A DNA stretch of 64,000 nt from assembly GCA_035538335.1 (NCBI GenBank), contig DATLKN010000029.1:23585-87584 (forward strand). The letters are read 5' to 3'. The notes beneath the pieces were generated by a model. That model worked only from the letters and a program-made list of their open reading frames with translations. It was not told the origin of the DNA and did no database searches. Position 1 is the first letter of the stretch. Every line of letters starts with the position of its first letter. Source of the DNA: AP-15 sp035538335. GTDB taxonomy: Bacteria > Pseudomonadota > Alphaproteobacteria > ATCC43930 > CGMCC-115725. Below are positions 26,474 through 33,149 of this stretch, in pieces. Position numbers and translations under genes: made by a program.

Positions 26474-26689
26474 ATGCGGTTTCTTTCAAAGAAAGAGGTG
26501 CGTGCGCGTATCGGATTGTCCCCGACCCAATTCCACGTTCGGCTCCGGGAGGCCGGGAAGTTCCCTATACCGGTACAGATCGGCTACCGCGTGTTCTATG
26601 TGGACGAGGAGATCGACGCCTGGATGCGGGCGCGCCTCAAAGAGAGACCCACCGACCCTCCCGAGAGGGAGGACAAATCCACCGAGTAG
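26474..26689 (+). CDS. AlpA-like helix-turn-helix protein (probable excisionase/regulator)
   Basis: 71 residues from an ATG preceded by GGAGG. The AlpA/MerR-like pattern is FLSKKEVRARIGLSPTQFHVR, then FPIPVQIGYRVFYVDEEIDAWM, i.e. a winged-HTH with the typical F-P-x-P and W/A-x-x-E-I-x-x-W. AlpA proteins activate integrase expression or act in excision. It sits directly after the integrase (69-bp gap) as in many integrative elements, and ends at a terminator. Confidence 0.85.
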   Translation: MRFLSKKEVRARIGLSPTQFHVRLREAGKFPIPVQIGYRVFYVDEEIDAWMRARLKERPTDPPEREDKSTE

Positions 26690-26695
26690 GTGGTA

Positions 26696-26723
26696 GGGCG
26701 GCCCGACCGGCCGCCCTCTTTTT
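26696..26723 (+). terminator. intrinsic terminator after the AlpA-like gene
   Basis: 8-bp stem GGGCGGCC / GGCCGCCC with a 5-base loop (26696-26716), then TCTTTTT. It begins 7 bp after the AlpA-like stop. A second hairpin, CCCTATGCC/GGCATAGGG, lies at 26780-26801 without a T-tract. Confidence 0.8.
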
Positions 26724-26830
26724 GCCCATACCCCACCATAGGGCGGCGGCATAGAGACCCTGCTCCTACTATGCCCCTCCCCTATGCCGCGGGGCATAGG
26801 GACGTTTCCCTACGCTTCCGCATCACAATG

Positions 26831-27085
26831 GCGTCGGCTATCGCCTCGACCCCGGCGTTTGCTGCCGCAAATGCCTTCCCCGAGGCGCTCCGAGATGCCG
26901 TGCTCGGAAACGTCGGGACGCTCGCCGTCTTTCGGGTAGGAAGCCGCGACGCCGCCGTCCTCGTCGCGGAACTCGACATCAAGATGCCGTCAACCCTGAG
27001 CGACACGCCGAATTTCGAGGCGTGGGTCAAGACGCTCCGGGATGAGACGCCCGTCCTCGGCGCTCCCGATGCCGCTCGGCGAACC
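26831..27085 (+). pseudogene. C-terminal remnant of a TraD-like conjugation ATPase
   Basis: A short coding-like stretch contains PEALRDAVLGNVGTLAVFRVG followed by SRDAAVLVAEL and a SDTPNFEAWVKTLRDETP end. These are the conserved C-terminal motifs of TraD/TraG-type ATPases (GNVGT, FRxG, DA, NxxAW). No Walker motifs or upstream domain are in the frame, so it is the tail of a lost gene. It differs from the intact ATPase 0.8 kb downstream, so it is a remnant of another family member. Confidence 0.65.
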
Positions 27086-27240
27086 AAAAGGTTCCTTAGT
27101 TGCGGTAATAAGTCGCACCCGCGCGCGACAAGCCCGCCCGTGGCAGGAGGTGAAGCGTTCAATAGAGGCGAATTTGAGGCCTTGACCCTCGACCGTTCGT
27201 GCGCAACCTTCTATCCCCAAAAAACGGCAGGGAGGAGCAC

Positions 27241-27417
27241 ATGGACTTGAAATACGTCGTCATCGCTGCTGTCGTCATCGCCGCCATCGCTACCCTCATC
27301 GGGGTGGTCGGACAGTTCGTCATCGACTACTGGCCGCTCGTCCTCATCGTCATCGCCGTTATCGTCGGCGGCATCGTCTACTGGAAGCGCCAAAAGCGCG
27401 TCCGCGATACCGTGTAG
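27241..27417 (+). CDS. small two-helix membrane protein
   Basis: 58 residues from an ATG preceded by GGGAGGA. Two hydrophobic helices (VVIAAVVIAAIATLIGVVG and WPLVLIVIAVIVGGIVY) and a basic C-terminus WKRQKRVRDTV. First of three closely spaced genes ending in the TraD-like ATPase. It resembles small inner-membrane partners of coupling proteins only in size and placement; function unknown. Confidence 0.65.
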   Translation: MDLKYVVIAAVVIAAIATLIGVVGQFVIDYWPLVLIVIAVIVGGIVYWKRQKRVRDTV

Positions 27418-27426
27418 GAGGCGCAC

Positions 27427-27864
27427 ATGCAGCTTCTTCGCAGGCGCTCGCAGCGCAAGGGCGGCGCGTTCGGCGACAAGGTCGTCTTCGTCCTCGGCAT
27501 TCGCGCCGAGTACACGGAAGCGGAGCGGGCCGCTATCAATCACTACCGGCTCGGCGGCGAAGTCATCTACAACAGCCAGGCCGCCCGCAAGCACCTCGAA
27601 GCGGCGGAGCGCCACATCGACGGCAGCGGGCGCGGCCTCTTGAAAGGCCTCGGCTCCATCGCCCTCGCGAACATGAACCTCAACGTCACCATGGCGAGCT
27701 TGCAGCAGGGGCACGCCATCGAGTGCAAAGACCTGGGCGAGCTGCTCGAATGCGAGGACGCCCTTCTAACCGCTTGCAAGAACATCAAGGGCTACCTGGA
27801 AGCGGCGGCCACCTTCGACGGCCGCGAGATCGTCGTCGATCTCGATGAGCAAGCTGCTGCCTAG
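27427..27864 (+). CDS. hypothetical protein cotranscribed with the TraD-like gene
   Basis: 145 residues, no family recognised. Start ATG follows GGAGGCGCAC. It reads basic at the N-terminus (LLRRRSQRKGG), then VVFVLGIRAEYTEAERAAI and a mostly helical middle with paired Leu/Ala (GLLKGLGSIALANMNLNV). It ends inside the next gene: its last 20 bases overlap the ATPase start at 27845, so translation is probably coupled. Its place suggests an accessory transfer protein. Confidence 0.75.
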   Translation: MQLLRRRSQRKGGAFGDKVVFVLGIRAEYTEAERAAINHYRLGGEVIYNSQAARKHLEAAERHIDGSGRGLLKGLGSIALANMNLNVTMASLQQGHAIECKDLGELLECEDALLTACKNIKGYLEAAATFDGREIVVDLDEQAAA

Positions 27865-29902
27865 CGTATACGAGCCCTTCTTCAAGCGCGGCGATAAGCG
27901 GGCAGCCGAGCTAGCCGAGACGGAGGCGCTGTACCGGCGCGTAGAATGCCTCCACGCCGCCTCTCAGTACGCCGACAAGGAGTGCAGCGAGGCGTTCTGT
28001 CTCTACCTCTTCTGCCGCCTTGAAGGTCGCGTCCCGCTCGCGCTGCGCGCCGCCTTCTACCGTCCGTTCTTTCGCCTCCTCATGCTCGAAGCGGCCATCT
28101 TCGACATGCCCGAGTTCCATCCGTCCTTGACCCTCAAGGAGCTGGTCGAGCTGCGCGGGGCGCTTCGGCGGAAGGAGCACTTCTACGCCAACGAAGAGCG
28201 CATCATCGAGCTGCTCACCGAAGGCATTGAGCTTATCTTCGGCTCCCTCGCTGACGAGCTGCCCGAGGTCCTTGCCCCGTCGCCCTTCGTCATCCCGCTC
28301 GCGTACGCCATCCCCGCGCCGCACGCCTTCATCACCCGCCTCTTCGCCACGCTCTTGCAGGATAGATACATAGGCGCCTGCTTCGCGGAGGTGTACCGGA
28401 CGCTTCACTTCAACCTTTGCAAGGTTTCGGGCATCGCCGACCCGTATGAGTCAAACAAGCCGTTTCTCTTTCCGACCGAGAACAAGGCGCCCCTCTGCGA
28501 TATCGTGGACGGCTACCTCGCCGGCACGCCCTTCCATGAGCTACTCACGACGCCCGTGCCCCTGAAGCTCGCCCAGGAAGAGCGCTTCAGCCACATGCAT
28601 GTCGTCGGGGGTAGCGGGGCCGGGAAGACGCAGCTCCTCCAGAGCCTCATCCTTCACGATCTCCAATCGGAGGACCCGCCCGCCCTCGTTATCGTGGACA
28701 GCCAGGGCGACCTCATTGACAAAATCTCGCACCTCGCGCTTTTCGACGGCGCCTTGAAAGACCGGCTCGTCCTGATTACGCCGAAGGATATCGACCACCC
28801 ACCGGCCCTTAACATCTTCGATATCAACCGCAGCCGGCTCGGCGCATACGATGCGCTCGCCAAGGAGCAGGTGACCGCCGGAGTCATCGAGACCTTCGAC
28901 TACCTCTTCACCGGCCTCCTCGGCGCAGACCTCACCGCCAAGCAGGGCGTGTTCTTCCGCTACGTCGCGCGGCTCATGCTCGCCCTCCCCGAGACGGTGG
29001 GAAGAAGCGCGACAATCCTCGACATGATGAACCTCATGGACGATCCCCAACCGTACCAGGAGGCCATCCAATCGCTCCCGGACCTTCAGCGGCAGTTCTT
29101 CGTTCGGGATTTCGTCAGCAAGCCGGGACGGAAGGGCACCTTCGATCAGACGCGCGAGCAGATCCGCTACCGCCTTCAGGCGCTTATCGAGAACCCGACG
29201 CTTGCCCGGCTCTTCACGTCACCCTCCACGAAGATCGACCTCTTCGACGAGTTCAACCGAGGATCGATCATCCTGGTGGACACGGCGAGGGACTTCCTCA
29301 AGGGCGCGTCGTCGCATTTCGGCCGGATCTTCATCGCGCTCACGCTGCAAGCCGTCCTCGAGCGCGCGGCGATACCGGAGGCAGACCGCAGGCCGGCGTT
29401 CCTCATCGTGGACGAGGCAGCGGACTATTTCGACAGCAGCATTGACGATCTCCTCACCGAAGCGCGCAAATACAAGCTCGGCTGCGTCTTCGCCCACCAG
29501 TACCTCGACCAGTGTACCCCATCGCTCCGAGCGTCGCTCGCCGCTAACACCGCGATCAAGATGGCAGGCGGCGTTTCCACATCCGACGCGCGCGCAATGG
29601 CGTCCGACATGCGGACGACGCCGGATTTCATCCTGTCCCAGCCCCGCCTCTATTTCGCCTGCCATATCCGCAATGTGACGCCTCAAGCCGTATCGATTCC
29701 CATTGAGGTCGGAAAGCTCGAATCAGAGCCGCGCCTGTCGCAAGACGCCTACGACGACATGCGGCGCCGCAACCGCGAAAGGGTCAGCGCCCCGAGAAAG
29801 ACGGAAGAGAGGGCCCGCGAGCCGAGGCAGCGGCAGTCCGAGAATGCGCGCCTTTCAGGGGCGCCGCCGCCCGAGGATGACGAAGACGACTACCGGTTAT
29901 GA
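27845..29902 (+). CDS. TraD/VirD4-like type IV conjugative coupling ATPase
   Basis: 685 residues. Walker A GGSGAGKT at residues 255-262, first Walker B LVIVDSQGDLI (281-291), and a second hhhD-E motif FLIVDEAADYFDSS near residue 518, with the neighbouring LAHQYL-like FAHQYLDQC. This matches the TraD/TraG family that couples relaxed DNA to a type IV secretion channel. No N-terminal transmembrane pair is visible; the small membrane protein upstream could supply it. The C-terminus is acidic (PEDDEDDYRL). A degenerate homologue of this C-terminus lies at 31.33-31.52 kb. Confidence 0.88.
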   Translation: MSKLLPSVYEPFFKRGDKRAAELAETEALYRRVECLHAASQYADKECSEAFCLYLFCRLEGRVPLALRAAFYRPFFRLLMLEAAIFDMPEFHPSLTLKELVELRGALRRKEHFYANEERIIELLTEGIELIFGSLADELPEVLAPSPFVIPLAYAIPAPHAFITRLFATLLQDRYIGACFAEVYRTLHFNLCKVSGIADPYESNKPFLFPTENKAPLCDIVDGYLAGTPFHELLTTPVPLKLAQEERFSHMHVVGGSGAGKTQLLQSLILHDLQSEDPPALVIVDSQGDLIDKISHLALFDGALKDRLVLITPKDIDHPPALNIFDINRSRLGAYDALAKEQVTAGVIETFDYLFTGLLGADLTAKQGVFFRYVARLMLALPETVGRSATILDMMNLMDDPQPYQEAIQSLPDLQRQFFVRDFVSKPGRKGTFDQTREQIRYRLQALIENPTLARLFTSPSTKIDLFDEFNRGSIILVDTARDFLKGASSHFGRIFIALTLQAVLERAAIPEADRRPAFLIVDEAADYFDSSIDDLLTEARKYKLGCVFAHQYLDQCTPSLRASLAANTAIKMAGGVSTSDARAMASDMRTTPDFILSQPRLYFACHIRNVTPQAVSIPIEVGKLESEPRLSQDAYDDMRRRNRERVSAPRKTEERAREPRQRQSENARLSGAPPPEDDEDDYRL

Positions 29903-29925
29903 CAGTATTGCAGAGGTGTGCATCG

Positions 29926-29977
29926 CGCCCATGCAGAGCACTCGGGCCATGCTGTCCATGCCGTCCGGTGAAGGCTC
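29926..29977 (+). promoter_or_regulatory. CATG-repeat site, copy 1 (candidate oriT or operator)
   Basis: This site starts with CGCCCATGC, has a middle CCATG, and ends with CATGCCGTCCGGTGAAG, 25 bp upstream of the replication-relaxation gene. Two further copies are at 31575 and 32172; copy 3 keeps the same spacing of the three CATG units to within one base. Function is inference. Confidence 0.6.
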
Positions 29978-30002
29978 GGATTAGCGAGGCCATCTTCCAT
30001 GT

Positions 30003-30923
30003 ATGCTCGACGCCCTCGGCAGGAGACTACGCTTCGCCCCGCCCCAGCCTAAGCCGGGGTTCATCAAGATCACCGAACGGGACACCCTCGTGTTCGAGGC
30101 GATCAATCGCCACGGCCCCTTGCCCGTACACTATCTCTACGAGTTCACCCGCTCGGCGGGGAAGAACCTCGTCCACCTCAAGCGCAAGATCAGCAAGCTC
30201 ACGCACGGTACGACCACCGATGCCCCCTACCTCTACCGGCCCGAGCAGCAGTGGGCCTCGATCGACGGGAAGTTCCAGCCCAACATCTACGACCTCACGC
30301 CGCGCGCCCTGGCCGTTCTCGCCGAGCGCGGCATCCGCCTCAACAACCGCACCGACCCCTTCCTTCACCGGCTCATGGGCGCGTGCGTCAACGCCTCGAT
30401 CCACCTCGCGGCCGAGAAAAAGGGATACGCATACGCCGATCTCGCCCGCCTTCTCGCGCACGAGAAGTGCCCCGAGGTGACGAGGAGATCGCCGAACCCG
30501 ATCGCCATGCCGGCGCGCGACAAGTGCGTCGTGCCGGACGCCATCTTCGGTGTGCAGAAGGACCGGCCCTGTTTCTACGCGTTCGAGATCGATCGCCGGA
30601 CAGAAAGCATCAACTCCGACACGGCGAAAACCGCCTACGGAAGAAAACTCATCGGCTATATCGACATTCTCGAAAACAGGACGTATCGCGCGCAGTTCGG
30701 CATCCCCAACTTCAAAATCCTGACGGTCACCACGAACGTGCTCCATTTGCAGCACATGCTGAACTTCTATCGCTCCCTCAATGCGCCGGGGTACGCAAAG
30801 CATTTCTTGTTCAAATCGGTATCGAACTTCGGGAGCAACTGGCGCGTCCCGCCGGTCATGCACGACCTTTTCGACGAGCCCTGGACAGCGGCAGACGGAA
30901 GCCAGCTACAGATAGGGGAGTAG
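30003..30923 (+). CDS. replication-relaxation family protein
   Basis: 306 residues. The N-terminal half fits the winged-helix region of the Replic_Relax family (PF13814): TERDTLVFEAINRHGPLPVHYLYE and LTPRALAVLAERGI. The C-terminal part has the PD-(D/E)xK-like pattern PDAIFGV (near residue 178) followed about 15 residues later by FYAFEIDRRTES, then YGRKLIGYIDILEN. Proteins of this family are required for plasmid DNA relaxation and replication in some Gram-positive plasmids; here it would nick or process DNA for mobilisation by the adjacent ATPase. The start is an ATG 25 bp after the CATG-repeat site. Confidence 0.8.
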   Translation: MLDALGRRLRFAPPQPKPGFIKITERDTLVFEAINRHGPLPVHYLYEFTRSAGKNLVHLKRKISKLTHGTTTDAPYLYRPEQQWASIDGKFQPNIYDLTPRALAVLAERGIRLNNRTDPFLHRLMGACVNASIHLAAEKKGYAYADLARLLAHEKCPEVTRRSPNPIAMPARDKCVVPDAIFGVQKDRPCFYAFEIDRRTESINSDTAKTAYGRKLIGYIDILENRTYRAQFGIPNFKILTVTTNVLHLQHMLNFYRSLNAPGYAKHFLFKSVSNFGSNWRVPPVMHDLFDEPWTAADGSQLQIGE

Positions 30924-30970
30924 GGAAAGGGAACTCCGATCGCAGGGCTTTTCCTCATCGTGATCCAATC

Positions 30971-31330
30971 TTAGGCGCCCGCGAACGGGTACTCGAGATG
31001 CAGCTCGTCGATCCGCCGCATCACCGCCAGATCGGCCGGCGACACCGGCCGCGGCCGGTAGTAGAGGCCGCTGCGACTGAGCTTCAGTACCTTGGCCTGC
31101 CGCGTCAGTGGCAGCTCGTGTGAGCGGTCGATCATCGCTTTGCACTCAGCATGCCGGCCTTGCTGCGCGCGCCGGCCAAAAAATCGTTCTCCAGCGCCAG
31201 CTCCCCGATCTTGGCGTGCAGCGCCTTCAGATCCACCGCCGGCGCCCCCTGCGGACCCGCCGCACCGGCGCCGAACACCCCGGCCGCCCCGTCGAGAAGC
31301 TGCCCCTTCTTCGCGTGTGCCATCACCGGG
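30971..31330 (-). mobile_element. IS3-family element remnant (orfA C-term / orfB N-term)
   Basis: On the minus strand, an OrfA-type C-terminus ending ALHAKIGELALENDFLAGA and SKAGMLSAKR runs to 31132. It overlaps the OrfB start ATGATC (31135): MIDRSHELPLTRQAKVLKLS continuing to RIDELHLEYPFAGA, where a stop at 30971 cuts OrfB after about 54 residues. The rest of the element, including the DDE catalytic domain and both ends, is missing. Confidence 0.85.
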
Positions 31331-31332
31331 GA

Positions 31333-31516
31333 AGTCGAACCTGCCGTTTCCATCTCCGTCCCGTTTGGCGAGCTAGATAGGGAACCGAAGATGACGGAAG
31401 CGGCCTACGAACGGCTCATCGCCCGCAATCGTGAGCATATAGGTGCATCGATGGCACCGCGCCCTCGACGCATCCGCCGGATAACGCAAGCTGACGACGA
31501 CGAATACCAGCTTTAA
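31333..31516 (+). pseudogene. C-terminal remnant of a second TraD-like ATPase
   Basis: The frame AVSISVPFGELDREP, then MTEAAYERLIARNREH and an acidic end ADDDEYQL, aligns with the C-terminus of the intact ATPase (AVSIPIEVGKLESEP, SQDAYDDMRRRNRER, DDEDDYRL). Everything upstream is replaced by the IS3 fragment. The two copies are homologous but clearly diverged, so this is from a related element, not a recent duplicate. Confidence 0.8.
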
Positions 31517-31574
31517 TACATTTTCCTATGTGGACACGCCGTCTTCACCAGACGACACCAGAAACATCGCGCAA

Positions 31575-31595
31575 CATACAGTCCGGTGAAATCGC
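31575..31595 (+). promoter_or_regulatory. CATG-repeat site, copy 2 (core only)
   Basis: CATACAGTCCGGTGAAATC keeps the core GTCCGGTGAA. It lies 26 bp upstream of the second relaxation-gene start (31621), the same relative place as copy 1, but the upstream CATG units are lost. Confidence 0.5.
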
Positions 31596-31620
31596 AGGGC
31601 GACGCACTACGTCGTCTTCC

Positions 31621-31794
31621 ATGGTCACTGACGCTCTCAATCGGCGGCTTCGGCTCGCGCCACCCCAACCCCCGGTCAATAAGCGAGAACGTTCCGTTCT
31701 CCTCAACGAGCGCGACTATCTGCTCTTCGAGATACTGAACCGACACGGCCCGCTCCCTTCCACCTATCTCTTCGAGCTGACACGTCCACCCCGG
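31621..31794 (+). pseudogene. N-terminal remnant of a second replication-relaxation gene
   Basis: The frame starts MVTDALNRRLRLAPPQPPVN and continues SVLLNERDYLLFEILNRHGP then LPSTYLFELT. This matches the intact copy residue for residue in the MLDALGRRLRFAPPQP, ERDTLVFEAINRHGPLP and YLYEFT parts. Homology stops after about 55 residues, where sequence changes to the neighbouring gene. Confidence 0.8.
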
Positions 31795-31814
31795 TTCTTA
31801 TAAGCTCCGGTTCC

Positions 31815-32081
31815 ATGGGCGCAACAACCGCAGAGCAGTCGCCGCGCCTCAAATTCCCGGAGAATCTTGACCCCTCGACGATCTTGTTCAACGCCCATCG
31901 GGTTCCGGGGGAGCACGAGCTGTTCATCTTCGGCACGCCGCTGGATGCGATCCGCGCGGTCGAGAACGGCATGCCGATCGAGAGCGTCGTCGCGTTCCTC
32001 ACGCCGATCGTCAGCGGCCAGCAACTCGAAATGATCGCCGCCTTCCTCGATGAGCACAAAATCGAGGGAGTTGCGCTATAA
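31815..32081 (+). CDS. TOPRIM-like small protein, lacking catalytic acids
   Basis: 88 residues. The order FPENLDPSTILFNAHRVPG, then FIFGTPLDAIRAVENGMP, VVAFLTPIVSGQQLEMI resembles the C-terminal TOPRIM of CHC2-type primases (KFPxGFxKSxxLxNLHR, VVVEGFFDxxRVxQAG, VVALMGSxLSxxQ). The VEG Glu is replaced by FG and the later DxD is missing, so it could not do the usual chemistry. It may be a remnant of a primase or a binding protein derived from one. It directly follows the truncated relaxation gene. Confidence in the TOPRIM link is moderate. Confidence 0.5.
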   Translation: MGATTAEQSPRLKFPENLDPSTILFNAHRVPGEHELFIFGTPLDAIRAVENGMPIESVVAFLTPIVSGQQLEMIAAFLDEHKIEGVAL

Positions 32082-32171
32082 TACAGTTCCCGAGAGCTAC
32101 CTTCAGTGCGGCCTTCCTCGCGAGGGCCGCTTTTCATATCAGCTGCGCAATAAAAGCAAATCTACCCATAA

Positions 32172-32224
32172 CGCCCATGCTGCCCCTCACGACCATGACT
32201 ATACATGCCGTCCGGTGAAGCCTC
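32172..32224 (+). promoter_or_regulatory. CATG-repeat site, copy 3
   Basis: CGCCCATGC, then CCATG and CATGCCGTCCGGTGAAG, almost as in copy 1 (17 of 17 core bases identical). It lies 58 bp upstream of the 156-aa gene, so it is not tied only to relaxation genes. Confidence 0.55.
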
Positions 32225-32281
32225 TTTTTATTTGCTCACCTGGAAGCCTGCCCCGATTGGGGACTGTTCCAGGAGCGATAC

Positions 32282-32752
32282 ATGCAGCCACTCGACAGCA
32301 GTCTCAATGCGGCGATCATCCACATCGCCGGTAAACTCTTCCCGCTTGGCTTCGACGTGTCCGATACGGCCCCAAGCAGTTTCAAGGAGCTGTGCGGGCA
32401 CCTCAACGCCGGCAACCGCATGGTCGTCTTTGCGGGGGGATCGGATCGCACGATCTACGCTGATCCCGAAGTGAATTGGGCCTTCCGGGCGTGGCACGAT
32501 TGGTGTCACTGGCGTGGTGTCCATGACCTTACCCTCGAAAGCGAGCGCGCCGTCTGCCGGATGCAGACGTGGCACATCCGCAAGCTCTACGGAGAAGTGA
32601 TCGCACGCAAATGGGGCAGCATCATCCGCGCGGAGATCATCGGTCAAGCCCAGTATTTTCACTGTCACAAACGCTTTCCCGAGGATCAGCGTGGATTTAT
32701 CGAGGCATACCTGCGAGATCGCGACGAAGCGCTACTCTGGCCGCTGTGGTAG
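32282..32752 (+). CDS. hypothetical protein (156 aa)
   Basis: No family name recalled with certainty. The sequence is well formed and conserved-looking, with FRAWHDWCHWRGVHDLTLE near residue 68, AVCRMQTWHIRKLYG, and IIRAEIIGQAQYFHCHKRFP close to the C-terminus. The His/Asp-rich parts could bind metal. The start ATG follows GGAGCGATAC. Last gene of the element, followed by an intrinsic terminator at 32851. Confidence 0.7.
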   Translation: MQPLDSSLNAAIIHIAGKLFPLGFDVSDTAPSSFKELCGHLNAGNRMVVFAGGSDRTIYADPEVNWAFRAWHDWCHWRGVHDLTLESERAVCRMQTWHIRKLYGEVIARKWGSIIRAEIIGQAQYFHCHKRFPEDQRGFIEAYLRDRDEALLWPLW

Positions 32753-32850
32753 GGCAGTAAGAATGGCAGGGAAGCCGTTTTCGTCGCACTCGCCAAATCT
32801 GACAGCTAAGAAAGGATAACGGAGCGCGTATATCCGCGGTCAGCACGCCC

Positions 32851-32877
32851 GCCCCACAAAGGGGGTGGGGCCTTTTT
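32851..32877 (+). terminator. intrinsic terminator downstream of the element
   Basis: 7-bp stem GCCCCAC / GTGGGGC around a 7-base loop, followed by CTTTTT. About 98 bp past the 156-aa gene stop; marks the probable right-hand end of the element's transcription. Confidence 0.8.
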
Positions 32878-32992
32878 CGCGCGAGCATTGCCTGGCGGAG
32901 AAGGAGCGCCCCGACGCCCTGCTGCCTCCACCTGCCGTAGAACCTCTTGTCCAGCCCCGCGCGCGGTTTTTTTACAGCGTTACCCTTGATTT

Positions 32993-33029
32993 AATCCGAC
33001 AGTGGTTGTTGATTTCCGAAACGGAGCCG
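32993..33029 (+). repeat. direct repeat, left copy flanking the glycan island
   Basis: 37 bp with core TTTCCGAAACGGAGCCG; the right copy at 62121-62157 has the same orientation with 3 mismatches. Neither copy is inside a recognised gene. The stretch from 32753 to 33149 otherwise holds only the terminator. Confidence 0.75.
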
Positions 33030-33149
33030 AGGGCCGAGCGAAAAATCGATCCCGCCCCATCTGAATGTCGCCTTCGGGGCGCCAACAGGTGCCGTTTAGG
33101 CAGCCGAAATTGCGTTTCGCAGCGCCTCGAGCCAGCGATGGCCGAACTG

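Larger units (their letters stand above)
25112..32880 (+). mobile_element. integrative element with TraD-like ATPase and replication-relaxation protein
   Basis: From the cut tRNA-Gly to about 32.9 kb every recognisable gene is a mobile-element gene, all on the plus strand: integrase, AlpA-like regulator, small membrane protein, unknown 145-aa protein, TraD-like ATPase, replication-relaxation protein, then remnants of a second ATPase/relaxation pair and two small proteins. The right boundary is not fixed; I placed it at the terminator near 32,877, where the island-type sequence begins shortly after. No mating-pair formation (VirB/Tra T4SS) genes are present, so it would be mobilisable rather than self-transmissible. 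Confidence 0.72.
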
